The notes: a model not told the origin generated them from the sequence alone. Shown: positions 45,547 through 55,451, counted from the first letter of the stretch. The stretch: DNA of 64,000 nt from Kineococcus xinjiangensis (GCF_002934625.1 NZ_PTJD01000009.1:1-64000), one strand, 5' to 3'. Made by a program: numbers and translations.

Positions 45547-46116
45547 GTGCCCGCGCTCACCACGGACGTCCGCACCACCGACGCCCTCGGAGAAGAGGAC
45601 ACCGCTGCGGCCTGGGAGCTCTACCGGAGCGCCTTCTCCCGCCTGGAGGTGCTGGCCGCCCAGCGGCACCTCATGACGGAGGGGGAGTTCGGCCAGGTGG
45701 CCGCGGATGCGCGAGTGCGCAAGCTGCTGGCGCACTGCCCCGACTCCGGTCGCCTCTGCGGCATCGCCAGCGTCACGACCGACCTCGCCGCGATGCCGCT
45801 CGTCTCAGAGCCGTACTTCGCGCGGCGCTGGCCGGAGGAGCACGCCCACCGCCGCATCCACTACGTCGGCTTCGTGGGGGTCGAGCGCCGCTACCGGGGC
45901 AGCAGCGGCGCCTTCGCCGCGCTCGTGGCGGAGATCTGCCGTCCCGCCGTGGCCGAGGGTGGCGTGGTCGCGGTGGACGTCTGCCGGCACAACGAGGACC
46001 TCGGGCTGCCCCGGGCCATCGGCACTCTCCTCGCGGAGCTGGGCTCCACCCGGGCGCTGCGACTGGACGAGCAGGTCTACTGGGCGCACGAGTTCCCGGT
46101 TCCCCACCGCGGCTGA
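45547..46116 (+). CDS. GNAT-like acetyltransferase family protein
   Basis: A 189-residue protein from GTG 45547. No ribosome site is well placed, but TACGTT (45535-45540), a good -10 hexamer, lies 6 bases before the start, which suggests leaderless transcription. The central part, H-Y-V-G-F-V-G-V-E-R-R-Y-R-G-S-S-G-A-F, resembles the strand-loop of GNAT enzymes that binds acetyl-CoA pyrophosphate, though the R/Q-x-x-G-x-G/A is imperfect. H-A-H-R-R-I-H precedes it. The substrate is unknown. The promoter region carries three tandem 23-bp repeats. Confidence 0.7.
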   Translation: MPALTTDVRTTDALGEEDTAAAWELYRSAFSRLEVLAAQRHLMTEGEFGQVAADARVRKLLAHCPDSGRLCGIASVTTDLAAMPLVSEPYFARRWPEEHAHRRIHYVGFVGVERRYRGSSGAFAALVAEICRPAVAEGGVVAVDVCRHNEDLGLPRAIGTLLAELGSTRALRLDEQVYWAHEFPVPHRG

Positions 46117-46160
46117 TCGGCGCGCGGCCGGCCCGGCTCCTGCCCGTCAGGCCCTGCCCG

Positions 46161-48575
46161 TCAGGCCGTGGTCTCCACGACCCCCCAGGACCCGTCCCTA
46201 CCGGCAGAGCGCAGCACTGCGGCGCAGACGAGCGCGGGTTCGGCCTTGCCCCACAGCCAGCCCTGGCCGTGACGGACGCCCATCGCCTGCAGCGCCAGCC
46301 GCTGCTCCTCCGTCTCCACGCCCTCGGCGGTCATCGCCAGGCTCAGCGCGCGGCTCATGGCCTCCGCCGCCCGCACCAGCGCCTCGTCCGAGGGGTCGCT
46401 GCACAGGCCGCGGATGAAGCTGCGGTCCACCTTCACCCGGGTCACGGGGAAGCGGCGCAGGTAGCTCAGCGCGGAGTAGCCGGTGCCGAAGTCGTCGACG
46501 GCCAGGCCCACGCCGAGGCTGCGCAGGTCGTGCAGGACCTGCAGCGTGCCCTCGTCCTCGTGCAGCATCGAGGACTCGGTGATCTCCAGGAGGAGCGCGG
46601 AGCCCTCCACGCGCGCATCGCGCAGGATGTGGCCGACGGCCATGGGGAAGGCCCGGTCCAGCAGTTGCTGGGGCGAGACGTTGACCGACATCACGAACGA
46701 GGTGCCGACCACGCCCTCGGCCCGCCAGCGGGCGAGCTGCTCGACGGCCTCGCGCAGCACCTGCAGGCCGACGACGGTGATGAGGCCGGTGTCCTCCAGC
46801 AGCGGCACGAAGCGCACCGGGGAGACGGGCCCGCAGCCGGGCCGGGTCCAGCGCAGCAGCGCCTCCACGCCCGCCGGGCGCTGCGTGCCGATGTCCACGA
46901 TCGGCTGGTAGGCCACCTCCAGCGCCAGCTCGCCCACGGCCTGGCGCAGGTCGCGCTCCAGCTCCACGTCCTCGGCGGTGTCCCGGCGCATCGACTCGTC
47001 GAAGACCGCGACGCGGTTGCGCCCGGCGGCCTTGGCCCGCTGCATCGCCGCGTCGGCGTCGCGCAGGGCGGCGACCGCGCCCTCCACCACCGGCGCGATG
47101 CCCGCGGAGGCGGAGACCACGACCTCCGCGACGGGCAGCTGGACGGGTGCGGAGACCGCGGCCAGCAGCTTCTCGGCGAGGTCGCGGACCTCCTCCTCAC
47201 CACCGCGCAGGCCGAGCACGAACTCGTCACCGGCGAGGCGTCCGAGGACGGCGCCCGCCGGGGCCAGCGGCCGCAGGCGCTCCGCGGTGCGGCGGATGAG
47301 CTCGTCGCCGGAGTGGTGGCCGAAGGCGTCGTTGACGCGCTTGAACCCGTCGAGGTCCAGGAAGGCCACCCACAGCGGCGCCTGCTCCGCGCCGACGGGC
47401 TGGGCGTCGAGGAGGCGCTGCACCTCCGCGCGGTCGGGCAGGTCCGTCAGCGCGTCGTGGGTGGCGCGCCGCAGCAGCACGGCCCGGGCCCGGGCGTGGC
47501 CGTTGACCGCGGAGACCCCCCGGACGAGGAGGAGGCCGAAGACGAGGGCCAGGGCCAGGGTGGCGGCCGCGCGGTGCAGCTCCGCGTCGGGGCCGGGCAC
47601 GCTGACGGCGGCGATCAGCCCGGCGAGGGAGACGCACAGCAGCGTCAGCCGCCGCGGCGACCACGCCTGCACGGGGCTGCCGTCGGTTCGGGGGCCGGGC
47701 AACTGCCGGTCGGCCAGGGAGGGGTGCAGCCCGGCGGCCCCCACGAGCACGAAGCCCACGGCGAAGGGGGCGTCGATGACGGGCGGCCCGACCAGCCGGC
47801 CGGTCGTCCCCATGATCGCGTAGGCGAGGTCGCCGACGAACATCGCACCCATGGCCGCACCGAGGAGCCGGTGGCTGGTGCGGGGCCGGGCGGACAGCAG
47901 CAGGTCGAGCACGAGGGCGAGGACGACGACGTCGACGAGCGGGTAGATCCCGGCGAGCACGCTCGTCAGCGCGGGGCGCCCGGAGATGGCGGCCGTGGGC
48001 ACCACGAGGTGGGAGAGGGCGGCGAGGGCACCGGCGACGGTGAGGACGAGGCCGTCGCAGAGGACCTCCCGGCGCAGGCCGCCGTGCGCGCGGGCCAGCT
48101 TCGCCAGCCCGCAGATCAGGGCCGCGTAGCCGCTGAGGCTGAAGACGTCGCCCAGGTAGTGCACGGGGCCGTCCTGCGCGAGGCTCCAGGGCCGGATCAG
48201 GATCCCCGCCAGGAAGAGGACCATGGCGAGCGCGATGCGCTGCCAGCCGCCGCGCACGCGGGGCCGGTGCAGCTGGATGCCGCCCACGAGGCCCCCGAGC
48301 GCGAAGACGGCGGCGAGCAGCACGAGCAGCGGGGTCAGGGCCTGGGTGGCCGGCACCAGCGGGAGCACGACCAGGGCGGTGCAGCCGGTCAGCAGCAGGA
48401 GGACCATCCGGCGCGGGTGCGCGTCCGCCGCCGACTGGGCCGAGGAGACGGCCCGGGACAGCGTCGTGCGCATCCACGTCCTCCGTCCCGTGCCCGCCGC
48501 GGCCCCGCGCGGCTCCGCCGCCACCGGGGGGCCCATCGGCCCGCCGCTGGGACGCCCGTCCCTGATCGATTCCAT
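46161..48575 (-). CDS. Membrane GGDEF-EAL cyclic di-GMP enzyme
   Basis: An 804-residue protein. About eight hydrophobic segments fill residues 50-360. The GGDEF domain (about 370-530) has the signature R-L-A-G-D-E-F, an AGDEF variant that is active in some enzymes. The EAL domain (about 550-795) is complete by eye: G-V-E-A-L-L-R-W, N-V-S-P-Q-Q-L, L-E-I-T-E-S, D-D-F-G-T-G-Y-S-A-L-S-Y-L and V-E-T-E-E-Q. It may therefore make, degrade or only sense cyclic di-GMP. It is divergent from the ARWMG-repeat protein gene, 300 bp apart. Confidence 0.92.
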   Translation of the reverse strand: MESIRDGRPSGGPMGPPVAAEPRGAAAGTGRRTWMRTTLSRAVSSAQSAADAHPRRMVLLLLTGCTALVVLPLVPATQALTPLLVLLAAVFALGGLVGGIQLHRPRVRGGWQRIALAMVLFLAGILIRPWSLAQDGPVHYLGDVFSLSGYAALICGLAKLARAHGGLRREVLCDGLVLTVAGALAALSHLVVPTAAISGRPALTSVLAGIYPLVDVVVLALVLDLLLSARPRTSHRLLGAAMGAMFVGDLAYAIMGTTGRLVGPPVIDAPFAVGFVLVGAAGLHPSLADRQLPGPRTDGSPVQAWSPRRLTLLCVSLAGLIAAVSVPGPDAELHRAAATLALALVFGLLLVRGVSAVNGHARARAVLLRRATHDALTDLPDRAEVQRLLDAQPVGAEQAPLWVAFLDLDGFKRVNDAFGHHSGDELIRRTAERLRPLAPAGAVLGRLAGDEFVLGLRGGEEEVRDLAEKLLAAVSAPVQLPVAEVVVSASAGIAPVVEGAVAALRDADAAMQRAKAAGRNRVAVFDESMRRDTAEDVELERDLRQAVGELALEVAYQPIVDIGTQRPAGVEALLRWTRPGCGPVSPVRFVPLLEDTGLITVVGLQVLREAVEQLARWRAEGVVGTSFVMSVNVSPQQLLDRAFPMAVGHILRDARVEGSALLLEITESSMLHEDEGTLQVLHDLRSLGVGLAVDDFGTGYSALSYLRRFPVTRVKVDRSFIRGLCSDPSDEALVRAAEAMSRALSLAMTAEGVETEEQRLALQAMGVRHGQGWLWGKAEPALVCAAVLRSAGRDGSWGVVETTA

Positions 48576-48875
48576 GGTCAGGTGTTCGACCGCCCCGGTG
48601 GAAGCCTGACAGGGGAGGCCGGGGCGTCACCCTCGCGGCTCAGCGATCATCACCCGTCCGCCGCGCGCCGGGGCTTCGTGACGCAGCGCGACCATCGGCG
48701 GGGCCGCCGGGTGGCTCGGGGCTCTCGTCACCCTACGCGGTCACGTACAGCTACCGGCGTGAGGTGTCGAGGGGCCGATCGGGTGACACGACGAACTGGG
48801 GGGTTTGGAAATCGCCCCGATGGGCCGATGACTACGTCAGGTCAGCATCCGGAACACTGAGTAAGGGAGAACACC
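48576..48875. other. 300-bp divergent region before the ARWMG-repeat gene
   Basis: Contains GTCAGG...CCTGAC arms near the minus-strand start (48577-48611), CCGATCGG and GGGCCGATGA motifs around 48770-48831, and AAGGGAG before ATG 48876. I checked for a cyclic di-GMP riboswitch and did not see the conserved core. Promoters for both directions must lie here but cannot be fixed by eye. Confidence 0.4.
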
Positions 48876-49157
48876 ATGTCGCACCGAGGCATCAGCTGGA
48901 AGGGCCCCCGCCGTCTCGCCGCCCTCACCCTCGGTGCGGCCGTGCTCGCCGCCCCGCTCGCCACCGCCGGCAGCGCCGCCGCGGACACGAAGGCCCGCTG
49001 GATGGGCAAGGGCACCACCGTCGAGGCCCGCTGGATGGGCACCGAGGCCCGCTGGATGGGCACCGAGGCCCGCTGGATGGGCACCGAGACCCAGGCCCGC
49101 TGGATGGGCGTCGAGACCCAGGCCCGCTGGATGGCCGTCGACACTCAGGGCGACTGA
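48876..49157 (+). CDS. Exported mini-protein of six ARWMG repeats
   Basis: A 93-residue precursor with AAGGGAG upstream of the ATG. A Sec signal is clear: K-G-P-R-R, a hydrophobic core L-A-A-L-T-L-G-A-A-V-L-A-A-P-L-A, and S-A-A-A before a likely cut near residue 36. The mature ~57 residues consist almost only of A-R-W-M-G units at 40, 51, 58, 65, 74 and (A-R-W-M-A) 83, joined by short T-E, T-E-T-Q or V-E-T-Q links. No Cys, anchor or known family is seen. It lies 127 bp before a GGDEF-EAL gene on the same strand and is divergent from another. A secreted signal peptide precursor, an adhesive or a surface-binding peptide are all possible. Confidence 0.8.
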   Translation: MSHRGISWKGPRRLAALTLGAAVLAAPLATAGSAAADTKARWMGKGTTVEARWMGTEARWMGTEARWMGTETQARWMGVETQARWMAVDTQGD

Positions 49158-49283
49158 GTCCCCAGCAGAGTGTGACGAAAGCTGGCTTACGGGCCAGACT
49201 GGTACCTCACGGGCGCCCCACGTGCACATCGCGCGCGGGGCGCCCTCCAGTGGGACTCCAGGAGTTCTCGAAGCGGGGGCGCG

Positions 49284-51860
49284 ATGAGCGGGGCACCGAC
49301 GTCGTCCCAGGGGGGACAGCCTCCTCCTGCCCGGACGACCCGGCAGCCGGGCTTCCGGCTGCTCAGCCCACCCGTGCTCACCTCGGCGCTGACCGCCGTC
49401 CTCGCCGCGGCCGGGATCGCGCTCACGCTGCAGGTCCCGGAAACCCCCCTCCTCACCGCCCCCAGCGGGACGGCACTGCTCGTGGCCACCGCGGCACTGT
49501 TCGTGGCCTTCTTCGTCACCGAGCTGGCCCAGGCGCTCGTGGAGATCCGACGCCAGGCCTACGCCTTCTCGCTCTCCGGCATCCCGATGATCGTGGGGCT
49601 GCTCTACCTGCCGCCCCTGGCGCTGATCGTCGGCCGCCTCGTCGCGACGACCATCGCCTTCGCCCTGCAGCGGGCGTCCCCGCTGAAGTTCACCTACAAC
49701 AGCGCGGCGTACCTGCTTGAGTCGGCGCTCATCATCACGATCGCCCACCGGTTGGTCGGCGACGGTGCCGCCCTCGACCTGCAGACGGCGCTGTGGTGCT
49801 ACGTCAGCCTCGCGATCGTCGACCTGCTGATGAGCGGGCTCGTCCTGCTGGTGATCACCATCAACCAGGGCATGGTGAGCAAGGAGGAGATCGCGGGGGC
49901 GCTGATCCCCGCCAGTGCGTTCGTCGCGCTGAACTGCACCGTCGCCTTCATCGGCACCGTGCTCCTGAGCGCCGGAGCCCTGGGCACCGCGCTCCTGCTG
50001 GCGTTCGTGGCCGTGACGGCCGTGATCTACCGCGGCTACCTCATCCTGCGGCGACGGCACTCCTCCCTGGTCCTGGTGCAGGAGTTCATCGAACAGGGCG
50101 AGATCTCCGGCACGGTCGAGGAGGTCGCCGAGCGGCTGCTCACGCACGTCCGCACCCTCGTGCGCGCCGCGCACGTCGAGCTGACCCTCCACGACGACGA
50201 CCCCTCCACGGCCACCCGCATCAGCGTGGACGAGGCCCACCGGGTGACCATCGAGTCGGGCGAGGAGGTCGCCCTGGACTGGCCCTCGCTCCACGCCCGG
50301 CAGGGCGGGGAAGCGCTCCTCCTCGGCGAGCGCGGCGGCACGCCGGGTCAGCAGCGGTGGCTGCGCCAGCGCGGCGCACGTGACGCCCTCGTGGTGCCCC
50401 TGTCCAGGTCGGAGACCGCCGGCGTGCTCGTGGCCCTCGACCGGCTCGGCGACACGATCACCTTCACGCCCGACGACCTGGCCCTGCTGCAGGCGCTGGC
50501 CGGCCACCTGGCCGTCGCGGTCCACAGCCGCCGCCTCATGCAGCAGCTGCGCTACGAGGCCACCCACGACGCCCTGACGGGCCTGCCCAACCGCACCATG
50601 CTCGGCGAGCGCCTCTCCGAGGCCCTGGGCTCCGAGCGGGGTGCGGCCGTCGTGCTGCTCGACCTCAACCGCTTCAAGGAGGTCAACGACGCGCTGGGCC
50701 ACCACGTCGGCGACCAGCTCCTGCGGGTGGTCGCCCGGCGGCTGCGGGAGACGGTGCGACCCGAGGCGACCGTGGCCCGCCTCGGCGGCGACGAGTTCGC
50801 GCTGCTGCTGCCGTCGGAGGCGGGCGCCGACATCCAGGCCGACGCGCTGGCGGTCGCCCACCGCGTCGAGCGGGCCCTGCGCACCCCCGTCGACCTGGCG
50901 GGGGTGAGTGTGAGCACGGACGCGAGCCTGGGCGTCGCCGTCGCGGCGCCGGGCGAGAGCCACACCGACCTGCTGCGCCACGCGGACACCGCCATGTACG
51001 CCGGCAAGACGGCGGGCACGGGCGTGATGGTCTACACCCCCGCGCTGGACCGCGGCCGGGCGGAGCGGCTCGCCCTGCTGGCCGACCTGCACGCCGCCCT
51101 GGAGGAGGGCGGGCTGCACCTGCGCTACCAGCCGAAGCTGGACCTGGCCCGCGGTGCGGTGACGAGCGTGGAGGCCCTGGTGCGCTGGGCCCATCCGGCG
51201 CTGGGTCCCCTGACCCCCGACACCTTCATCCCGCTCGCGGAGTCCACCGGCCTCATCGACCAGCTCACCAAGGTGGTGCTCTCGCAGGCCCTGCGGCAGT
51301 GCCGGGCGTGGCAGGACGAGGGCTACGAGCTCGCCGTCGCGGTGAACCTGTCCGCCCGCAACATCAACGACACGTCGCTGCCCGAGCACGTCGCGGGGGC
51401 GATCGTCGAGGCGGGGGTGCCCGCGCGCAAGCTGATCCTGGAGATCACCGAGAGCAGCGTGATGGGCGACCCGGAGCGCACCGTGCCCGTCCTGCAGCGC
51501 CTCTCCGACATCGGGGTGACGCTGTCGCTGGACGACTTCGGCACCGGGCACTCCAGCCTGTCGTACCTGCAGCGGCTGCCCGTGCGGGAGCTCAAGATCG
51601 ACCGCTCGTTCGTGCGCGGGCTGTCCCTGCCGCGGGAGGCGCAGGCCAGCGCGATCCTGGTCCGCAGCATCGTCGGGCTGGGCCGCAGCCTGGACCTGCG
51701 GATCGTCGCGGAGGGTGTGGAGAACGCGGAGACGCTGGACCAGCTGCGCGACTACGGCTGCGACGTCATCCAGGGCTACTACGTGGGCAGGCCGCTGCCC
51801 GCGGAGGACGTCGACGCCGCGGGGCCGTTCCGCGTCCTGATGATGGAGGGTCCCGCCTGA
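49284..51860 (+). CDS. Membrane GAF-GGDEF-EAL cyclic di-GMP enzyme
   Basis: An 858-residue protein. Seven or eight membrane segments occupy about 28-255. A GAF-like sensor follows (about 270-415), then GGDEF (about 420-585) with intact R-L-G-G-D-E-F near residue 501, and EAL (about 600-850) with S-V-E-A-L-V-R-W near 629, N-L-S-A-R-N, L-E-I-T-E-S, D-D-F-G-T-G-H-S-S-L and V-E-N-A-E-T. Both catalytic signatures are complete, so either activity is possible. The upstream ARWMG-repeat gene is close enough (127 bp) for shared transcription. Confidence 0.94.
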   Translation: MSGAPTSSQGGQPPPARTTRQPGFRLLSPPVLTSALTAVLAAAGIALTLQVPETPLLTAPSGTALLVATAALFVAFFVTELAQALVEIRRQAYAFSLSGIPMIVGLLYLPPLALIVGRLVATTIAFALQRASPLKFTYNSAAYLLESALIITIAHRLVGDGAALDLQTALWCYVSLAIVDLLMSGLVLLVITINQGMVSKEEIAGALIPASAFVALNCTVAFIGTVLLSAGALGTALLLAFVAVTAVIYRGYLILRRRHSSLVLVQEFIEQGEISGTVEEVAERLLTHVRTLVRAAHVELTLHDDDPSTATRISVDEAHRVTIESGEEVALDWPSLHARQGGEALLLGERGGTPGQQRWLRQRGARDALVVPLSRSETAGVLVALDRLGDTITFTPDDLALLQALAGHLAVAVHSRRLMQQLRYEATHDALTGLPNRTMLGERLSEALGSERGAAVVLLDLNRFKEVNDALGHHVGDQLLRVVARRLRETVRPEATVARLGGDEFALLLPSEAGADIQADALAVAHRVERALRTPVDLAGVSVSTDASLGVAVAAPGESHTDLLRHADTAMYAGKTAGTGVMVYTPALDRGRAERLALLADLHAALEEGGLHLRYQPKLDLARGAVTSVEALVRWAHPALGPLTPDTFIPLAESTGLIDQLTKVVLSQALRQCRAWQDEGYELAVAVNLSARNINDTSLPEHVAGAIVEAGVPARKLILEITESSVMGDPERTVPVLQRLSDIGVTLSLDDFGTGHSSLSYLQRLPVRELKIDRSFVRGLSLPREAQASAILVRSIVGLGRSLDLRIVAEGVENAETLDQLRDYGCDVIQGYYVGRPLPAEDVDAAGPFRVLMMEGPA

Positions 51861-51923
51861 GCGGGTGACGGCGCGGCACCGCAGAGTGCCGACTCGCGCA
51901 AGGCGGTGACGCCACCTAGAAAA

Positions 51924-51954
51924 ATCTTGCAAGGATTGAGACATCTTGCGATCC
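51924..51954. promoter_or_regulatory. AT-rich repeated ATCTTGC motif
   Basis: ATCTTGCAAGGAT (near-palindrome) is followed 19 bp later by ATCTTGCGATCC. The block is strikingly AT-rich for this genome and lies about 90-120 bp before the 83-residue protein gene. It resembles paired repressor sites; TTGCAAG elements of this kind are known for MalR-type regulators in Streptomyces, but no identity is claimed. Confidence 0.45.
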
Positions 51955-52044
51955 TCGGCCTACCGTGTGCGGTGCGAGGGCGCGGGTCGAGACCACCGTC
52001 CCCTCGGTCGCACCAGCGACGAACTCAGCAAGGGGAGGGACGAG

Positions 52045-52296
52045 ATGATCGGCAACGAAGCGCACCTCGAGGAGCAGTCGCCGGTGGCGCGGCACGTCAT
52101 CGACGAGGCGGCCGCGGCCCTGGAGGAGCGGCTGCGCGACTGGCGCTGCGTGCTCCCCCTGCGGGCCGGCACCGCCCACGCGGCGGCGCGCCGGCAACTG
52201 GAGCAGTACCGCCGCGCGGTGCGCGACGGGCACGAGGACGCAGTGCAGGCGCTCGGGCTCCCCCTGGTCAGCGCCGCCACGCTCTACAGCAGCTGA
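52045..52296 (+). CDS. 83-residue hypothetical helical protein
   Basis: An 83-residue protein from ATG 52045 with GGGGAGGGACGAG upstream. It is predicted helical throughout (V-I-D-E-A-A-A-A-L-E-E-R-L, R-R-Q-L-E-Q-Y-R-R-A-V-R) and ends hydrophobic. No family is recognised. It has its own AT-rich upstream block and a perfect 16-bp hairpin terminator downstream, so it is an independent small transcription unit. Confidence 0.75.
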   Translation: MIGNEAHLEEQSPVARHVIDEAAAALEERLRDWRCVLPLRAGTAHAAARRQLEQYRRAVRDGHEDAVQALGLPLVSAATLYSS

Positions 52297-52332
52297 CGAC
52301 CTCCGCCGGCAGGCGCACGGCCCGCGGCAGGC

Positions 52333-52369
52333 GCGGGGGCCGGGTCCGACACGCGGACCCGGCCCCCGC
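52333..52369. terminator. Perfect 16-bp bidirectional hairpin
   Basis: GCGGGGGCCGGGTCCG, loop ACACG, then the exact complement. It separates the convergent 83-residue gene and the M13 peptidase gene. Confidence 0.8.
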
Positions 52370-52378
52370 ACCGCCCGC

Positions 52379-54421
52379 TCACCAGATGCGGACGCGCTCC
52401 TCCGGAGCCATCCAGAGCCCGTCGCCCTCGGTGACCCCGAAGGCGTCGTGGAACTCGTCGAGGTTGCGGACCACCGCGTTGCAGCGGAACTCCGGCGGCG
52501 AGTGCGGGTCCACCGCGAGGCGGCGGGCGGCCTCCTCCGGACGGACCTTGCCCCGCCACACCGCGGCCCAGCCGAAGAACAGCCGCTGCTCACCGGTCAG
52601 GCCGTCGAGGACCGGGGCCTCCTTCCCGTCGAGGGAGAGCAGGTAGGCCTTGTGCGCGATGGTCAGGCCGCCCAGGTCGCCGATGTTCTCCCCGACCGTC
52701 AGCGCGCCGTTGACGCGCTGGCCGGGCAGCTCCTCCGGCTCCAGGGCGTCGAACTGCGCGATCAGCGCCGCGGTGCGCTTGCCGAACTCCTCGCGGTCGG
52801 CGTCGGTCCACCAGTCGCGCAGGTTGCCGTCGCCGTCGTACTTCGCCCCCTGGTCGTCGAAGCCGTGGCCGATCTCGTGGCCGATGACCGCACCGATGCC
52901 GCCGTAGTTGGCGGCGTCGTCCGCGTCGGGGTCGAAGAACGGCGGGCGCAGGATCGCCGCGGGAAAGACGATCTCGTTCATGCCGGGGTTGTAGTAGGCG
53001 TTGACCGTCTGCGGCGTCATGAACCACTCGTCGCGGTCGACGGGGCCGCCGAGCTTGCCCAGCTCGTGGCGCAGGTCGAACTCGTTGGAGCGGCGGACGT
53101 TGCCGAGGAGGTCGTCGCGCTCGACGACGAGGCCGGAGTAGTCGCGCCACTTCACGGGGTGGCCGACCTTCGGGGTGAACTTGCCGAGCTTCTCCAGCGC
53201 CCGCGCCTTCGTCTCCTCCGTCATCCAGTCCAGGGCCTGGATGTCCTGCCGGTAGGCCTCGACGAGGTTGGCCACGAGCTCGTCCATGCGGGCCTTGGCG
53301 ACCGGGGGGTAGTGCCGCTGCACGTAGAGCTTGCCGAGCGCCTCCCCCATCGCCCCCTCGACCAGGCCCACGCCGCGCTTCCAGCGCTCCCGCAGCTGCG
53401 GCACCCCCGACAGGGTCGTGCCGTAGAAGGCGAAGTTCTCGTCCACGAACGCGGAGCTGAGGTAGGCGGCGGACCCGTGGACGATCCGCCACTGCAGCCA
53501 CTCCCGCCACTGCGGCACCCGCTCGGGGGTGAGCAGGCCGGACAGCCCGGCGAGGAAGCCCGGCTGGCGCACGACCACCTCCGCGACGGCCGCGTCGTCG
53601 ATGCCGGCCGCCGCGAGCCACGCCGCCCAGTCCAGCGCGGGCAGCAGCTCCTCCAGCGCCGCGCGGTCCAGGAGGTTGTAGGTCAGGGTCGCGTCGCGGT
53701 TCTTGACCCGGTCCCAGTGGTGGGCGGCGACGTCGGTCTCCAGGGCGAGGATCCGCTCGGCCGCGCCCGCCGGGTCGGGCAGGCCGGCCAGCTCCAGCAT
53801 CCGCTGCACGTGGTCGCGGAAGGCGGCGCGGATCTCCGCGTACTGCTCCTCGCGGTAGTAGGACTCGTCCGGCAGGGACAGCCCGTACTGGGTGACGTGG
53901 ACGAGGTAGCGGTCCGACTGCTTGGAGTCGGTGTCCACGTAGAAGGCGAAGGGGCCGTTGACGCCCTGGCGCAGCAGCCGCCCCCAGGCGCGGACCAGCC
54001 CGTCGACGTCCGCCACGGCCGCCGCCAGCGCCAGCTCCTGCTCCAGCGGGGACGCGCCCAGGGCCTCGACGGCGTCGACGTCCATGAAGCTGGCGTACAG
54101 GTCGCCGATGGCGCGGGCCTCACCCTCGGCGGAGGGGTCCGCCGACACCTCCTCGACGATGGCGCGGACCTGCTCCTCGGACTCGTCCCGCAGGCGGATG
54201 AACGCACCGTCGAGGGCGCGGTCGGCGGGGATCTCCGCGCTCGCCAGCCAGGCGCCGTTGACGTGGCGGAACAGGTCGTCCTGCGGGCGGACGGCCGGGT
54301 CGATCGCGGAGGGGTCGATGCCGGAGGTGCGCGAGCCCGACGCGCGAGCGGCCGAGGCGCCGGGGGTGGTGGCACCAGAGGTGGAGGTGTCGCTGCCGGT
54401 CAGGTCGGTGCCGGAGGTCAT
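52379..54421 (-). CDS. M13 family zinc metallopeptidase
   Basis: A 680-residue protein. The active site is H-E-I-G-H-G-F-D-D (about 515), with the third ligand Glu in G-E-N-I-G-D-L-G-G downstream and N-A-Y-Y-N-P upstream, the neprilysin/PepO signature. The N-terminal [11 protein letters not shown] is also typical. No signal peptide is present, so it is probably a cytosolic oligopeptidase (PepO type) trimming short peptides. The first ~38 residues are low-complexity Ser/Thr/Ala, so a later start is possible. Confidence 0.93.
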   Translation of the reverse strand: MTSGTDLTGSDTSTSGATTPGASAARASGSRTSGIDPSAIDPAVRPQDDLFRHVNGAWLASAEIPADRALDGAFIRLRDESEEQVRAIVEEVSADPSAEGEARAIGDLYASFMDVDAVEALGASPLEQELALAAAVADVDGLVRAWGRLLRQGVNGPFAFYVDTDSKQSDRYLVHVTQYGLSLPDESYYREEQYAEIRAAFRDHVQRMLELAGLPDPAGAAERILALETDVAAHHWDRVKNRDATLTYNLLDRAALEELLPALDWAAWLAAAGIDDAAVAEVVVRQPGFLAGLSGLLTPERVPQWREWLQWRIVHGSAAYLSSAFVDENFAFYGTTLSGVPQLRERWKRGVGLVEGAMGEALGKLYVQRHYPPVAKARMDELVANLVEAYRQDIQALDWMTEETKARALEKLGKFTPKVGHPVKWRDYSGLVVERDDLLGNVRRSNEFDLRHELGKLGGPVDRDEWFMTPQTVNAYYNPGMNEIVFPAAILRPPFFDPDADDAANYGGIGAVIGHEIGHGFDDQGAKYDGDGNLRDWWTDADREEFGKRTAALIAQFDALEPEELPGQRVNGALTVGENIGDLGGLTIAHKAYLLSLDGKEAPVLDGLTGEQRLFFGWAAVWRGKVRPEEAARRLAVDPHSPPEFRCNAVVRNLDEFHDAFGVTEGDGLWMAPEERVRIW

Positions 54422-54547
54422 TCCCCGAGCATAGGTGGATCATCCGCGCCGTTCCCGGGGAGCGCGCCGCCGCCGGAGGACGGTTGCGAGGAACCGCTTT
54501 CCCGCCCAAGGTGGGCGGTGCCGCCTCCCCGCGAACGGAGAATCCGC

Positions 54548-55393
54548 ATGAGCGCACCCGCCGCGGTGCCCACCGCCACCCTCAACACCGGCGCCACCGT
54601 CCCGCAGCTCGGCCTCGGCACCGCCCGCGCCGGGGACGCCGAGATCCGCCGCACCGTCGCGCAGGCGCTGGAGCTCGGCTACCGGCTCATCGACACCGCC
54701 TCCCGCTACGGCAACGAGCGCGGCGTCGGGCAGGGCATCGCGGACTCCGGCCTCCCCCGCGAGGAGGTGTTCGTCTCGACGAAGCTGCGCGGCGCCGAGC
54801 AGGGCCACGCCGAGGCGAAGGACGCCCTGCACGCCAGCCTCGACCGGCTCGGCCTGGACCACGTCGACCTCTTCCTCGTGCACTGGCCGCTGCCCCGCCT
54901 GGACCGCTACGTGGAGTCCTGGCACGCCATGGAGGAGCTGCGCGCCGAGGGCCTCACCCGCGCCATCGGCGTCTCCAACTTCCTCCCCGAGCACCTCGAC
55001 CGGCTGCGGGCGGAGTCGGGCACCGTCCCCGCCGTCAACCAGATCGAGATGCACCCGCGCCTGCCGCAGGAGGAGCAGCGCGCCGACAACGCCCGGCGGG
55101 GCATCGTCACGGAGGCCTGGTCACCGCTGGCGGCCGGGGAGGGCCTGCTCGACGAGCCCGCCCTCGTCCGCACCGCGGAACGTCTCGACGTGACGCCCGC
55201 GCAGGTGGTGCTGGCCTGGCACCTGCACTGCGGCGTCGTGACGTTCCCGGCCGCGTTCGAGCCGGACCTGCTGCGGCAGAACCTCGCCGCCGCGCAGGTG
55301 GTGCTCGACGCCGGGGCGCTGTCCGCCGTGGCCTCCCTGGCGTCCGGGGAGCGCATCCACGACCAGGACCCGGCCACCTTCGAGGAGTACTGA
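54548..55393 (+). CDS. Aldo/keto reductase
   Basis: A 281-residue protein from ATG 54548. The catalytic tetrad is visible: D-T-A-S-R-Y-G-N-E supplies Asp and Tyr, S-T-K-L supplies Lys, and F-L-V-H-W-P supplies His. G-V-S-N-F and N-Q-I-E-M-H-P are typical, and the C-terminal segment holds the NADPH site. It is of the 2,5-diketo-D-gluconate reductase type; the natural substrate is unknown. It is divergent from the M13 peptidase gene. Confidence 0.94.
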   Translation: MSAPAAVPTATLNTGATVPQLGLGTARAGDAEIRRTVAQALELGYRLIDTASRYGNERGVGQGIADSGLPREEVFVSTKLRGAEQGHAEAKDALHASLDRLGLDHVDLFLVHWPLPRLDRYVESWHAMEELRAEGLTRAIGVSNFLPEHLDRLRAESGTVPAVNQIEMHPRLPQEEQRADNARRGIVTEAWSPLAAGEGLLDEPALVRTAERLDVTPAQVVLAWHLHCGVVTFPAAFEPDLLRQNLAAAQVVLDAGALSAVASLASGERIHDQDPATFEEY

Positions 55394-55435
55394 CCGCGGC
55401 CCCACCGGCGCGGCGGGTGCACCCGACCTCGCCCC

Positions 55436-55451
55436 GCGCCCGCACGGGCGC
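55436..55451. terminator. Short hairpin after the aldo/keto reductase gene
   Basis: GCGCCCG, two-base loop, CGGGCGC, about 43 bases after the stop. A possible weak terminator before the TerD gene. Confidence 0.35.

Noticed and set aside
48801-48831. Sigma-28/WhiG promoter (GCCGATGA)
   Set aside because: The -10-like octamer is present, but no TAAA or CTCA element occurs 15 bases upstream.
48700-48875. Cyclic di-GMP riboswitch before the ARWMG-repeat gene
   Set aside because: Attractive from context, but the conserved GEMM core and tetraloop receptor sequences were not found.
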